Assembly (NCBI GenBank): GCA_947493585.1
Contig: CANLRI010000002.1
Span: forward strand, 1 to 64,000
DNA length: 64,000 nt
Origin: an uncultured Planococcus sp.
GTDB lineage: Bacteria; Bacillota; Bacilli; Bacillales_A; Planococcaceae
Direction: 5' to 3'
In this document: one piece after another, positions 45,171 to 54,733 of the stretch
Position numbering within the stretch: the stretch's first letter is position 1
Layout of the letters: each line of letters opens with the position of its first letter
Notes under the pieces: model-generated
The model's database searches: none
The model's input: the letters and a program-made list of their open reading frames with translations, nothing else
What the model was told of the DNA's origin: nothing
Translations under genes and position numbers: made by a program

Positions 45171-45344
45171 AACTATTAAGAAATCCAATAAAAGTCAGGA
45201 TTTCTTAGTATTTTCCTGATAATGGAATAGTTTAGGTGGATAAGTATTCAGAAAGATCTATAAAAACTGATAATATGCAATATTGCCTTTTATTTAAGGA
45301 AATTGTCCTTTATAATAGTGAAAAAGCTATTAGGAGGAGAAAAC

Positions 45345-46322
45345 ATGAACAAGTATAAATTAAGCGCTTTCACGGCTGTGGTCGCTGGCGCTATGACGCT
45401 TGCTGCTTGCGGCGGCGGTGAAGAAGAAGCCGGCGGCGAGGGCGGCGGCGAAAGCCTTGACTCGAACATCGTAACAATTGCGACAGGCGGTGCATCCGGC
45501 CCTTATAACATCATCGGTTCGACACTTGCCGATGTCTACAGCAATGAGTATGGCGTTAACTCACGGACACAGACGACAGGTGCGTCCGTCGAAAACGTTA
45601 ACTTAATGAAGGAAGATAAAATTGAAATGGCGTTTACGATGAGTGACGTTGTCAGCCAAGCAGTTGAAGGACAGGAAAGCTTCACGGAGCCGACTGATAA
45701 AATCAGCCAGATTGCAGCGCTTTACCCGAACTATGTGCAAATCGTAACGACAGCTGAATCCGGCATCGAAACTTTCGATGACCTGGTCGGTAAACGCATC
45801 GCAGTCGGAGACCAAAACTCAGGCGTTGAAGTCAATGCCCGTACCCTTCTCGAAGGACATGGCATCACATATGACGACATCGAGGTCGATTACCTCGGTT
45901 ATGCAGAAGCAGCAGACGGGTTGCGTGCCGGCCAATTGGACGCAGCGTTCTTGACGAGCGGCTTGCCGAACGCATCGCTTTTGGAGCTTTCTGAAACACT
46001 CGATATCCGCATGGTGTCGATCGATCCTGCTGATGTAGAGGAAATTGCCCAAGATCAGAGCTATTTTGTCGCGCTTGATATTCCTGCAGATACATACGGA
46101 AATGAAGAAGCAGTTTCGACTGCAGCGATCATGAACGCTTTGGTCGTCCGTTCGGATATGAGTGAAGACGATGTTTACAAATTGACGCAGACTTTCTTCG
46201 ACAATTTGGAAACACTGGGGAATTCCCATCAGGCAGCAACCGACATCACGCTTGAAGCCGCACAAGAAGGCTTAGTGGCGCCATTGCACCCAGGCGCTGA
46301 ACGTTACTATAGTGAGCAATAA
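45345..46322 (+). CDS. TAXI family TRAP transporter solute-binding lipoprotein
   Basis: A 325-residue periplasmic-type binding protein anchored as a lipoprotein (AGAMTLAACGGG, Cys about residue 20). The TAXI signature is IVTIATGGASGPYNIIGSTLADVYSNEYGV, and GKRIAVGDQNSGVEVNARTLLEGHG is typical of the second lobe. ATG 45345 follows TAGGAGGAG. A -10 TATAAT lies at 45311-45316. It is the binding subunit of the TRAP system encoded by the next two genes; the ligand is often a dicarboxylate or amino acid but is unknown here. Confidence 0.92.
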   Translation: MNKYKLSAFTAVVAGAMTLAACGGGEEEAGGEGGGESLDSNIVTIATGGASGPYNIIGSTLADVYSNEYGVNSRTQTTGASVENVNLMKEDKIEMAFTMSDVVSQAVEGQESFTEPTDKISQIAALYPNYVQIVTTAESGIETFDDLVGKRIAVGDQNSGVEVNARTLLEGHGITYDDIEVDYLGYAEAADGLRAGQLDAAFLTSGLPNASLLELSETLDIRMVSIDPADVEEIAQDQSYFVALDIPADTYGNEEAVSTAAIMNALVVRSDMSEDDVYKLTQTFFDNLETLGNSHQAATDITLEAAQEGLVAPLHPGAERYYSEQ

Positions 46323-46779
46323 AAAGCTTTTGGGGGGAGGGGCATTCATTGCGGTGCTCCTTTTTTTCCTGCTAATAAAACTGCCGGTCATTGCCTTTGA
46401 AACAGATGGCAAGCGGTTTTATTTGAAGGAAGAGGGATTCGAATTGTCGTGGATTCATTCGGTCGAAAAGGAAGAATGGCGCGAATACTACGAACGCAAC
46501 GGACACAAGCTGTTGTTGACGGAAACCCATTTCAAGACATTCGGCGCAGGGGTGCCGTCAGATGGCACAATATTGCCATCCGATGACGGATTCGTCCATA
46601 TGCAGATCGATCGGGAATTTGAAGAACTGAATTTGACCGTTTCGGAAAATGCCCACACCTTAATACGAGCAGGCGGCCGGGAAATCCCCCTTTATGCCTT
46701 AGCCGATGATTATGAAACATTCCGCATTTCGGTTGAGTATATTCATTTATGGAACTATGTAGGAGGGAAGACATTATGA
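46312..46779 (+). CDS. DUF1850 domain protein of a TRAP transporter operon
   Basis: A 155-residue protein with one N-terminal helix (FIAVLLFFLLIKLPVIAF) and an extracytoplasmic domain carrying the DUF1850 pattern (FELSWIHSVEKEEWREYYE; LTETHFKTFGAGVPSD). The family is typically encoded between TAXI binding proteins and fused TRAP permeases, as here. GTG 46312 overlaps the preceding stop, and its own stop overlaps the next ATG. Confidence 0.85.
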   Translation: MSNKKLLGGGAFIAVLLFFLLIKLPVIAFETDGKRFYLKEEGFELSWIHSVEKEEWREYYERNGHKLLLTETHFKTFGAGVPSDGTILPSDDGFVHMQIDREFEELNLTVSENAHTLIRAGGREIPLYALADDYETFRISVEYIHLWNYVGGKTL

Positions 46780-48803
46780 CCAAAGACAACCGGGATTTAG
46801 ATGTTGAAAGCGTCTCGGCGCACACAGAAGACAAAAACGTCAGCCAGGAAGTGCTGGAGAAATACGATACGGACGCCAAAGTCCGCAAATTGCGCAACCG
46901 CAATATCGTCTTGACCATTGCGGCGATCGCCATCGCATATTCCCTGTACCACTTGTGGGTGACGTTTAATCCGCTGCCTGCACTTCAGGCGCGCTCGATT
47001 CACGTAGCCGTCGGGATGGGGCTTGTGTTCTTGGTCTATCCGGCATTCAAAAAGCAGGACAAAACACGCATCCCGTTTTACGACTGGCTCTTGTTTTTAT
47101 TCAGCCTGGCGACCGCCGGGTATTTGATCTATGAATACGAAGCGATCATGACGACGCGCGGCGGGATTCCGAACACGCTCGATATCATCATGGCCATCGC
47201 GACCGTCGTACTGGTTCTCGAAGCGGCACGCCGCGTCACCGGCATCATCTTGCCGATTCTCGCGCTCGTGTTCCTCGTCTATCCGTTTATCAGCCACAAT
47301 TTGTGGATGCCGGATATGCTCATGACACGGCCGTTTGACCTCGGCGATATTTTCGGCCAGCTGTATTTGAAGACGGAAGGTTTGTATTCGACGGCGATTT
47401 CCGCCTCCTTGCAATTCATCTTCCTGTTCATCTTGTTTGGCGCCTTCCTTGCGAAATCGGGAATGGGCCAATTGTTTAACGACTTGGCGATGGCACTCGC
47501 CGGATCCAAGCAGGGCGGCCCGGCGAAAGTCGCGGTCATCTCGTCTGGCTTTATGGGCAGCATCAACGGATCCGCAATTGCCAATGTCGTGGGGACCGGC
47601 GCATTCACGATTCCCTTAATGAAAAAAATCGGCTACCATCGGAACTTTGCAGGCGCCGTCGAAGCGAGTGCTTCGGTCGGCGGGCAAATCCTGCCGCCGA
47701 TCATGGGGGCGAGTGCGTTCATCATGGCGGAAACGACAGGCATCGCTTATGGCACGATTGCGCTCGCTGCACTGTTGCCAGCGGTCCTGTATTTCCTCGG
47801 CGTCATCATGCAAGTCCATTTCCGCGCCGGTAAAGACAGCTTACGCGGCATTCCAAAAGCCGATTTGCCGCGCACGAAAGAAGTATTGAAAGAAAAAGGG
47901 CATTTGCTATTGCCGATCGTTGGGCTTGTGTTCATGCTCTACACCGGCATGCCAATCGCTTATGCGGCCTTCTATACGATTGTCTTGACAGTCGTCGTCG
48001 CGGCGTTCCGCAAATCGACGCGCATGGGCGTTCGCGACATCCTCGAAGCGCTCGAAAACGGCGCGCGCCAATCGCTTTCCGTCATGATAGCCTGTGCGGT
48101 CGTCGGGATCATCATCGGCGTCGTCAGCCTGACAAGCTTCGGGACAGTCATGACATCTGCCATCACGGCATTCGGTGCAGGCTCCTTGTTCTGGACTTTA
48201 TTCCTGACAATGCTTGCATCAATCGTGCTTGGCATGGGCTTGCCGTCCATCCCAGCGTATATCATCACAGCGACTATGACAGCACCGGCACTTGCCGAAT
48301 TCGGCATTCCAGTTCTCGTCGCGCATTTGTTCGTGTTCTACTTCGGGATTTTTGCGAACATCACGCCCCCTGTCGCACTGGCAGCCTTTGCAGGTGCCGG
48401 GGTGTCCGGAGGGGATCCGATGCGCACCGGCTTCAATGCATTGAAGCTTGCCATCGCCGGGTTCATCATTCCGTACCTGTTTGTCTATAATCCAGCGATG
48501 CTGATGATCGATACGACGGATGTGGCGGTCAACGCGACAGAATTCGCCTTGCCGCCGATAATTGAGATCGTCATGATCACGGTGACGGCGATTATCGGAA
48601 TCATCGCACTCAGTGCTGCGGTGGAAGGCTATTTCCAGACACGCATGAATGTCGTGACGCGAATCCTGCTTGGTGCCGGGGCATTGATGACAATTGTTCC
48701 CGAAACTTTGACGGACACGATCGGCCTAATCATCGTGCTCGGCATCTTCGCTTTGAATTACATGAATGCACGCAAGAAAAATCAAGCCACAAACACGGCC
48801 TGA
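46776..48803 (+). CDS. Fused TRAP transporter permease (small plus large subunit)
   Basis: A 675-residue membrane protein in which the 4-helix DctQ-like and 12-helix DctM-like parts are fused. The DctM-like region has GSINGSAIANVVGTGAFTIPLMKKIGY, EASASVGGQILPPIMGASAFIMAE and LGMGLPSIPAYIITATM. AGGAGGG precedes ATG 46776, which overlaps the DUF1850 stop. With the TAXI protein it forms a sodium- or proton-coupled importer. A strong terminator follows. Confidence 0.93.
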   Translation: MTKDNRDLDVESVSAHTEDKNVSQEVLEKYDTDAKVRKLRNRNIVLTIAAIAIAYSLYHLWVTFNPLPALQARSIHVAVGMGLVFLVYPAFKKQDKTRIPFYDWLLFLFSLATAGYLIYEYEAIMTTRGGIPNTLDIIMAIATVVLVLEAARRVTGIILPILALVFLVYPFISHNLWMPDMLMTRPFDLGDIFGQLYLKTEGLYSTAISASLQFIFLFILFGAFLAKSGMGQLFNDLAMALAGSKQGGPAKVAVISSGFMGSINGSAIANVVGTGAFTIPLMKKIGYHRNFAGAVEASASVGGQILPPIMGASAFIMAETTGIAYGTIALAALLPAVLYFLGVIMQVHFRAGKDSLRGIPKADLPRTKEVLKEKGHLLLPIVGLVFMLYTGMPIAYAAFYTIVLTVVVAAFRKSTRMGVRDILEALENGARQSLSVMIACAVVGIIIGVVSLTSFGTVMTSAITAFGAGSLFWTLFLTMLASIVLGMGLPSIPAYIITATMTAPALAEFGIPVLVAHLFVFYFGIFANITPPVALAAFAGAGVSGGDPMRTGFNALKLAIAGFIIPYLFVYNPAMLMIDTTDVAVNATEFALPPIIEIVMITVTAIIGIIALSAAVEGYFQTRMNVVTRILLGAGALMTIVPETLTDTIGLIIVLGIFALNYMNARKKNQATNTA

Positions 48804-48814
48804 TGAAGAAAATG

Positions 48815-48848
48815 AAACCGCCAGGAATTTTCCTGGCGGTTTTTTTGC
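48815..48848 (+). terminator. Terminator of the TRAP operon
   Basis: ACCGCCAGGA pairs with TCCTGGCGGT around ATTT, followed by TTTTTT. Confidence 0.93.
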
Positions 48849-48919
48849 TTCGATTGTATGCTCTGCGATATGGTGTCAAATCTTTTAAGAGAAGTAAGTA
48901 GAATAGCTTGTGCTATTAG

Positions 48920-49150
48920 ACTGCGTTGCGGGGGGCTGCTTGAGGATCGCAGGATGTGAGTCATGCAGCTGATGCGACAGGACGTCGCGCTTTCAGCTGC
49001 CCGAAGATGGGGCGGGTGCCCGGCCAACGTGCCAAAGAAAAAAAGCCTGCGACATATCTGCAAGCAGATATGTCGCAAATGAATAAGCTCAGCTCCCCTT
49101 CACTTATTCATTCGCGCGGTCCCACAGGCGTCAGCCCCCTCCACTTCGTC
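48920..49150. repeat. Intergenic repeat-like region with strong hairpin
   Basis: This gap has no gene. It carries a perfect 13-base inverted repeat, GCGACATATCTGC (49049-49061) and GCAGATATGTCGC (49064-49076), and a right end (GGTCCCACAGGCGTCAGCC) that recalls the right ends of the other intergenic repeats. Similarity to them is weaker, so it may be a distinct family. Confidence 0.45.
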
Positions 49151-49341
49151 TTTAGTTTTAGAGCGTAAGATTGTTTCTTCAGTTTTAAAGTGAATTGTGG
49201 AAGTGCATCATATTCTATAGTTTTCTTCAAACAGCTCGAAGAATGAAGTATCAGATATCTCGATCCGTTAAACAAACCAACAAACTTAACCCATTCAACG
49301 GTCGGCTTTTCAGACGTGCCATCTCAGGAAGCGGTTGTTTC

Positions 49342-50313
49342 TCACTCCTGCGGTTTAATCCAAGTAACTTTTCCATCGTCTTCATCAAATTCAATGATGA
49401 CGTCTGTGACATTCTTTATCTTTTCTTTGAGTTGTTGTTCGATATAATCCCGGATATCGTCTGCTTCTTCAATCGTCATCGATGGATCTACTTCCACTTT
49501 GATTTCGATATGCAGGCTGTCTCCTTCTTTGATGGCATATAAATCTTGAATGTCCATTATTTGTGGGTGCTCCATGATTTTGCTGCCAATGCGTGCCTGT
49601 AATCCGACATCTGCCACGCCCAGCACACCAGCCGCATTGTCGAGGAAAATTCGGCCGACGACTACAATAAGCGAAATCCCGATGATGATGGAGGCATAGC
49701 CAGTTGCGCTATGAAATGGTGTATAGGTGGAAATAACAATAGCCAATAACGCCAATAAGGCTCCGCCGACTGCCACATTGTCTTCTAGAAAGACCAGTTT
49801 GGTGGCCGGTTTTGCTTCTTTGGCATGCTTGTAACTCATTGGGATGATTTTAAATCCGCTGACTTGATCTTTCGGTAAATGCTCCGTGATTTCTTTCATT
49901 GCTTTATAAAGAACGGCGGCTTCAAGCATGGCAGCTGTTCCTAAGACACCGATATTAAGCCAAAACCAATCCTCGGAATGTGTTGCATCTGAAATGTGAT
50001 GGATTCCTTCAACAATCGTTTCATAGGCAAGCACCCCGACTACCAGGACCGCACCTAATAAAACAAGGTTCACTAGCCGGCCAAATCCGCCCGGAAACCG
50101 TTCTGTAGGCTCTTTTTTACTGAGTGCAGAACCTATAAAAACAAAAAATTGGTTAGCAGCATCACCGAAACTATGCATCATTTCTGCAAACATCGCGACG
50201 TTGCCGGTAATGAGGTAAGCGGCGGTTTTTATGATGGCGACCACTGTGTTTACGATAGCTGCCCACAAAGCCGATTTCGTGCCGAACTTCAGCAACCCGA
50301 TAATTTCCTTCAT
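49342..50313 (-). CDS. Cation diffusion facilitator family transporter
   Basis: A 323-residue CDF exporter with six membrane helices. The first helices carry ALWAAIVNTVVAIIKTAAYLITGNVAMFAEMMHSFGDAANQFFVFIG, where the H-x3-D (HSFGD) is part of the metal site. The C-terminal cytoplasmic domain (IMDIQDLYAIKEGDSLHIEIKVEVDPSMTIEEADDI) has the ferredoxin-like fold of the family. It should expel zinc, manganese or a similar ion. AAGGAAGG precedes the start. Confidence 0.9.
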   Translation of the reverse strand: MKEIIGLLKFGTKSALWAAIVNTVVAIIKTAAYLITGNVAMFAEMMHSFGDAANQFFVFIGSALSKKEPTERFPGGFGRLVNLVLLGAVLVVGVLAYETIVEGIHHISDATHSEDWFWLNIGVLGTAAMLEAAVLYKAMKEITEHLPKDQVSGFKIIPMSYKHAKEAKPATKLVFLEDNVAVGGALLALLAIVISTYTPFHSATGYASIIIGISLIVVVGRIFLDNAAGVLGVADVGLQARIGSKIMEHPQIMDIQDLYAIKEGDSLHIEIKVEVDPSMTIEEADDIRDYIEQQLKEKIKNVTDVIIEFDEDDGKVTWIKPQE

Positions 50314-50517
50314 AATCTGTGCCTTCCTTCTAAAAAAAAATTAAGAGTTTACGTAGTTTTATTCCCTGAATGGCTACCTTGAAACTTAATGATTGTGCTG
50401 AAGGAAAAGCGAACCTAGAACGAGCGTAGTGGGGGCGGACATGCTTAACCCACGGTTTCGCAGAGAATTGATTAAGGAAGTGACTGTATGCCGTAGAGAT
50501 ATCGCTTTTTCATCCAA

Positions 50518-50552
50518 TAAAAAAACGCCTGGATGAAAATCCCAGGCGTTCT
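50518..50552 (-). terminator. Terminator of the YdhK-like gene
   Basis: AACGCCTGG (50524-50532) pairs with CCAGGCGTT (50542-50550). Read leftward it is followed by a T run. Confidence 0.85.
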
Positions 50553-50557
50553 TTTCA

Positions 50558-51184
50558 TTACTCAGCGGCTAATTCGCTTTCTGTAACCCATTTATGGTTG
50601 GTGACTGATTCTCCGGTTTCGGTATTTTCGAAATCGACCATGTACACGGTCGTTTCTTCAGCGCTGTCGACCGCTGCGCTTGCGCCTTTCATGCCTTCCA
50701 TATGCTCGGCGTCGAGTGTGACGGCATCGCCTTCAGCGTAAGGGGTATCTGGTGCGTCTTCGAGTTCTTCGTGAATGACCCATTTATGGTTTTCGACCGG
50801 TGCGCCTCCGTCAGTTGGCGTGTAGCTGACGCTGTAGGCAGTCGTGTCATACGCACCGGCGATGGTTGCTGTGGCGCCATCCATGCCAGGCATATGATTT
50901 GCTTGGATGGTCGCCGTATCCCCAACGGCATAGGTTGGATTATCGGCTTCCATCAACTCGTCTGGCACTTCGCCATCGCTCGAGTGGTCCATGCCTTCAT
51001 GGCCATCGCTTTCTTCGCGCTCTTCTGGGTCATCGATCTCTTCGAGCACTTCACCTGCTTCGTTGGTCGTTTCGGCTTGTTCTTCGGGAGCGGATGAATT
51101 ATCAGCTTCCTCGCCTCCGCACGCGGCAAGTGTCAGGGCTGCTGCGAGTGATGCGCTGCCCATCATGAGTTTTTTCCTAATCAT
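50558..51184 (-). CDS. YdhK family lipoprotein with two DUF1541 repeats
   Basis: A 208-residue lipoprotein (LTLAACGGEE). After an acidic linker it has two copies of a ~55-residue repeat: YAVGDTATIQANHMPGMDGATATIAGAYDTTAYSV...ENHKWVIHEEL and YAEGDAVTLDAEHMEGMKGASAAVDSAEETTVYMV...TNHKWVTESEL. The HM-x-GM-x-GA and NHKWV motifs are shared. The function is unknown; in other Bacillales it often lies near copper-resistance genes. It is divergent from the BNR-type lipoprotein. Confidence 0.85.
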   Translation of the reverse strand: MIRKKLMMGSASLAAALTLAACGGEEADNSSAPEEQAETTNEAGEVLEEIDDPEEREESDGHEGMDHSSDGEVPDELMEADNPTYAVGDTATIQANHMPGMDGATATIAGAYDTTAYSVSYTPTDGGAPVENHKWVIHEELEDAPDTPYAEGDAVTLDAEHMEGMKGASAAVDSAEETTVYMVDFENTETGESVTNHKWVTESELAAE

Positions 51185-51347
51185 GCAATTCCCTCATTTC
51201 CTGAAAATCTTGTTCTACTTGCCACATACCCGATACGTGGCGGAGTATGTATTTTGTGACAAAGATGCATCATTTTGCGCAATTAGTTGACCTTTTATGC
51301 GGACCATGAAACTATAGAAATAGCACAACAGAGAGGAAGATCGAGCG

Positions 51348-52331
51348 ATGAAAAAGAACTGGTTATGGCCGGTCATGGCAGCCGGGCTGTTCATTTCAGC
51401 TTGCAGCGCAGAAACGGCTCAAGAGGAAACAGAAGATCCAACCGACACGGCAACTGAATCCGCTGAAGAAACCGAAACCGCTTCGGCTGTGGATAGTGCA
51501 GCCATGGAGCTTGAAGTCCCGTTTGACGGCGTGATGGACCATGTCCATGGCATGGGTTATATCGAAGAAAACGGCGGATTGTATTTCGCTTCGCATCATG
51601 GATTGAAAGTGCACCGCGACGGAAAGTGGACGGAAATCGAAGATCAATACCATGATTTCATGGGCTTTAATGCGACAGCAACCGGTTTTGTGTCATCAGG
51701 GCATCCTGATATGCAATCCGGCATGCAAAATCCGCTCGGCATCAAACGCAGCGATGATGGGGGAGAAACTTTCGAAGACCTCGGATTTGAAGGAGAAACG
51801 GATTTTCATGAAATGGCAGTCGGCTACAATACGAATAATTTATTCGTCTTCAATCCGCAAGCCAACTCCGAAATGGAAACTGGCTTCCACCGCAGCGACG
51901 ATGCCGGAGAGTCTTGGCAGCAGACAGCAGCAGAAGGGCTTGAGGGAAAAGTGACCTATCTTGCGATGCATCCCGATGATTCGATGATGATCGCAGCGGC
52001 GTCGAACCAAGGAATTTTCTTGTCTGAAGATGGCGGAGAGAGCTTCACGCGCATCACGGAAGGTGAACTCGGAACGGCCGCATTCTTCAGTGAAGACGCG
52101 CTTTATTATGGCACGTACAGTGAACAGGCAAAACTGGTGAAACGCGACTTGTCAGGCGAGGAGCAGGAGATTTCCTTGCCGGAGATGACTGAAGACGGAG
52201 TTGTCTATGTTGCGCAGCATCCGGAAAATCCGGAGCAGTTGGCGATTTACACCGTCAAGGGCCATGCGTGGCAAACACAGGATGCCGGTGAAAACTGGAC
52301 GCAAATTTTGAATGCAGGACAAGTGCAGTAA
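51348..52331 (+). CDS. BNR/sialidase-like repeat lipoprotein (F510_1955 family)
   Basis: A 327-residue lipoprotein (LFISACSAE). After an acidic linker come repeats of the BNR/photosystem-stability type: SDDGGETFEDLGFEG, SDDAGESWQQTAAEG, SEDGGESFTRITEG, TQDAGENWTQIL. The Ser/Thr-x-Asp-x-Gly-x-Thr/Ser-Phe/Trp motif is the Asp-box of beta-propellers. It matches the F510_1955 family annotated as glycosylhydrolase-like, although no catalytic residues can be shown. Its role is unknown. Confidence 0.82.
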   Translation: MKKNWLWPVMAAGLFISACSAETAQEETEDPTDTATESAEETETASAVDSAAMELEVPFDGVMDHVHGMGYIEENGGLYFASHHGLKVHRDGKWTEIEDQYHDFMGFNATATGFVSSGHPDMQSGMQNPLGIKRSDDGGETFEDLGFEGETDFHEMAVGYNTNNLFVFNPQANSEMETGFHRSDDAGESWQQTAAEGLEGKVTYLAMHPDDSMMIAAASNQGIFLSEDGGESFTRITEGELGTAAFFSEDALYYGTYSEQAKLVKRDLSGEEQEISLPEMTEDGVVYVAQHPENPEQLAIYTVKGHAWQTQDAGENWTQILNAGQVQ

Positions 52332-52375
52332 ACGGAAATTTAGAGATATCACCGCATAGCATATCCGAAATGAGG

Positions 52376-52411
52376 AACACCCGCACTCAGCTTTGAGTGC
52401 GGGTGTTTTTT
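52376..52411. terminator. Bidirectional terminator
   Basis: A 14-bp stem, AACACCCGCACTCA (52376-52389) and TGAGTGCGGGTGTT (52394-52407), then TTTT. It lies between converging genes; the CrtI-like stop is adjacent. Confidence 0.93.
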
Positions 52412-53891
52412 ATGTGAGCAAGGCTTTTCCGGAAATCGACCGTGCGCAATGGATGCCACTTGCGGCGACGCCGATCGTGCCGCCGCCCGGGAAGATGTGG
52501 TCGCCTGTCAAATACAGCCCAGGCAATCCGCTGTGATGCGAAATGGAATTGAACAATGCCGCATCCAAAGTCTGCGCGAAGCCGCCGACATAGCCGTTCG
52601 GCCGTCCGGTATAATGTTGCCAAGCAAGCGGCGCGCCGCTTTCAAAATGGACGATTGCCGAGCGGAATCCCGGGATATGCTGCTCGATCAAGTCGAGCAT
52701 GCGCTCCGAAAGCCCGGTGCGCATCACTTCATAATCCTCCTGCGAGTGCCACTGCTGCGGCTTCGAATGCGTTGAGATGGTCACAGTCTGGAAGCCTTCG
52801 GGCGCACGCAGCCGGTCATCCATGCGTGATGCCGACATGAAAAAATGATGCCCTTCGTCCATGGCAGCGCCGCTTGAAAGCTGGCGGAATTCAGGGAGCG
52901 GCTCAGGGAGTTTCTCTGCATCGATCGCTAAGTACAAAGTTAAAGTCGTCCAAGTTTCGCCTTCGATGCCTTCTTGCAGCGGGCGCTTTAAGCGGTGATG
53001 ATGCTCAGCGGGCACTAGCTCGGTTAACAACTGGATCGGCGCATTGAAGACGACGGCATCCGCTTCATAGTGATTGCCGCGCTGGTCGCTGGCATGCCAA
53101 ACACCGTCTTTATATTCGAGCGTCTGGACGGTGCGCGGCTTTTTCACCTTGCCGCCATTTTCTTGAATGCTTTCCGCCATTAATTCCGCAAAGCGGTACA
53201 AGCCGCCCGGAACGTAATATGCCCCTTCATGGTAAATATCGAGCGCCACTGCCGCAAGCAGATACGAGACGTCTTCCGTTGTCGTCTGCATGCTGTCGAT
53301 CAATAGCCCGTCGAGCACATGGCGGAACGCTTCGAGTTCGTGGAGGCCGTGCTTTTTCAACACTTTGCCAAGTGTCAGCTGAAATTTCGGCAACAAGCGC
53401 AAATGAACTGGTCGCAAGACTTTCGTGAGCGCCGCCCATTCCCGCGCATTGGCAGGCGGCAACGCAGGCAGCGGCCCCATCAAAGTGCGGGTGATGCGCG
53501 CCGTCCGGTATAATTCTGCATAGAACGACAGAATGGCAGTTTTGTGCTCTGGAAAATGGTCGGCAAGTTCCCGTACATGCTTTCTGCGGTCTTTATGGAA
53601 AACGAAAGTGCCAGTCGGATGGACCATCTCCATCACTCGCTCGAGCGGTTTGAGTTCCATCGGTTTTTCGAGGTGGCAGAAGACGCGTTCATGAATGCCG
53701 CCGGGCTCGAGTCCCATGCCGAGCGTCGCACCGACTGGAAATAAATACGGATGGCGCTTGTATTTTCCGGCGCAGCCGCCGAGTTCTGCAGCAGCTTCGA
53801 GCACGGTCACGTCACAGCCTTCTTTTGCTAGTAAGGATCCAGCCGTCAATCCACCGATGCCGGCGCCGACGACCAATATGCGTTTTGTCAT
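52410..53891 (-). CDS. CrtI-like FAD-dependent oxidoreductase (phytoene desaturase family)
   Basis: A 493-residue flavoprotein. The N-terminus RILVVGAGIGGLTAGSLLAKEGCDVTVLEAAAELGGCAG is the FAD-binding GxGxxG-E signature. The C-terminus GLYLTGDHIFPGGGTIGVAASGIHCARSI is the carotenoid-oxygenase/desaturase FAD tail. The family includes carotenoid desaturases and isomerases and related oxidases. Planococcus makes C30 carotenoids, but no crtM- or crtN-like partner is nearby, so its substrate is open. Start 53891 has better spacing from GAGGGG than 53894. Confidence 0.87.
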   Translation of the reverse strand: MTKRILVVGAGIGGLTAGSLLAKEGCDVTVLEAAAELGGCAGKYKRHPYLFPVGATLGMGLEPGGIHERVFCHLEKPMELKPLERVMEMVHPTGTFVFHKDRRKHVRELADHFPEHKTAILSFYAELYRTARITRTLMGPLPALPPANAREWAALTKVLRPVHLRLLPKFQLTLGKVLKKHGLHELEAFRHVLDGLLIDSMQTTTEDVSYLLAAVALDIYHEGAYYVPGGLYRFAELMAESIQENGGKVKKPRTVQTLEYKDGVWHASDQRGNHYEADAVVFNAPIQLLTELVPAEHHHRLKRPLQEGIEGETWTTLTLYLAIDAEKLPEPLPEFRQLSSGAAMDEGHHFFMSASRMDDRLRAPEGFQTVTISTHSKPQQWHSQEDYEVMRTGLSERMLDLIEQHIPGFRSAIVHFESGAPLAWQHYTGRPNGYVGGFAQTLDAALFNSISHHSGLPGLYLTGDHIFPGGGTIGVAASGIHCARSISGKALLT

Positions 53892-53913
53892 CATGTCCCC
53901 TCATTTCTCCCAT

Positions 53914-53943
53914 GAAAAAACGCCCGGCAACTCAGCCGGACGC
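53914..53943 (-). terminator. Terminator of the four-helix copper-binding gene
   Basis: CGCCCGGC (53921-53928) pairs with GCCGGACG (53935-53942), with one wobble. Reading leftward, TTTTTT follows. Confidence 0.82.
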
Positions 53944-53950
53944 CTGTCTC

Positions 53951-54280
53951 TTATGCCACTTGTCTGCAAGCTTCTGCGCATTTCAGGCAAGCTTCCGCGC
54001 ATTTTTGGCAATGGTCATGGTCATGTTGTTTGCATTCGTTTCCGCATGCTTCACAAATCTCCGCGCATACTTTCGCGAGCTGTGAGACAAACGGCGAGTT
54101 GCGTTCAATGGCTTGTGCCAAATAAGCACACATGTCTGCGCATTCGCGGTCAAGCCGGATGCACTCAGCCATCATTTTTACATCGTCTTCTTTCAGGCAA
54201 GCATCGAAGCAATGATTGCACGCCACCATGCAGTCATGGAGCGTCTTGGACAGTTCTGCGTGTTTTGCATGTTCTACCAT
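53951..54280 (-). CDS. Cys-rich four-helix bundle copper-binding protein (DUF326)
   Basis: A 109-residue cytosolic protein rich in Cys. Helix pairs carry CMVACNHCFDACL, CIRLDRECADMC, CAEICEACGNEC and CQKCAEACLKCAEACRQ. In the related Csp proteins these Cys line a four-helix bundle that stores many Cu(I) ions. The CrtI-like gene lies downstream and the SHOCT gene upstream, all on the minus strand. It may buffer copper; cluster function is inferred. Confidence 0.88.
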   Translation of the reverse strand: MVEHAKHAELSKTLHDCMVACNHCFDACLKEDDVKMMAECIRLDRECADMCAYLAQAIERNSPFVSQLAKVCAEICEACGNECKQHDHDHCQKCAEACLKCAEACRQVA

Positions 54281-54368
54281 TCCGTAAAACCTCCTATAAG
54301 AATTATGTTCATTCGCTTATTCCTTGGATTTCCCGACTGGCAGGAAAATAAACAAAGGCCAGTGGATT

Positions 54369-54590
54369 CTATCCGTTTTTGCGCAGCCCCGGCTTTTGCT
54401 CAAGTTCTTTCATGCGCTTGCGGAACTCGTCTTCCGACAGCTCGCCGCGCGAAAAGCGCTCTTTCAATAACTGCGCTTCGTGGTGGGGAGGTGGCAGTTT
54501 ATGCGGTTTATGGCGAATGAAAAACAAGACGAGACAGAGGATGATGAGCACGACCATTAAAGCGACGAGGACAATAAAGATCCGGAACAT
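54369..54590 (-). CDS. SHOCT domain membrane protein, 73 residues
   Basis: A small protein with one N-terminal membrane helix (FIVLVALMVVLIILCLVLFFI) and a C-terminal SHOCT motif (LLKERFSRGELSEDEFRKRMKELEQ), a short oligomerisation domain. Such proteins are common beside copper and metal-resistance genes in Bacillales. ATG 54590 is used. It lies about 90 bases upstream of the DUF326 gene on the same strand. Confidence 0.82.
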   Translation of the reverse strand: MFRIFIVLVALMVVLIILCLVLFFIRHKPHKLPPPHHEAQLLKERFSRGELSEDEFRKRMKELEQKPGLRKNG

Positions 54591-54733
54591 AAGCGTTCAC
54601 TCCGTTCGCTTCCTTTTCTTCCAGTGTACGCTATTAGACTGAAAATTTCGCCTTTTTGATTCAGAGAAAAAAAGTTCTTGTCAGATGCTGGATATGCTAC
54701 GCTTATGGATAATTCAAAAAAGGGGGAAGCGGG

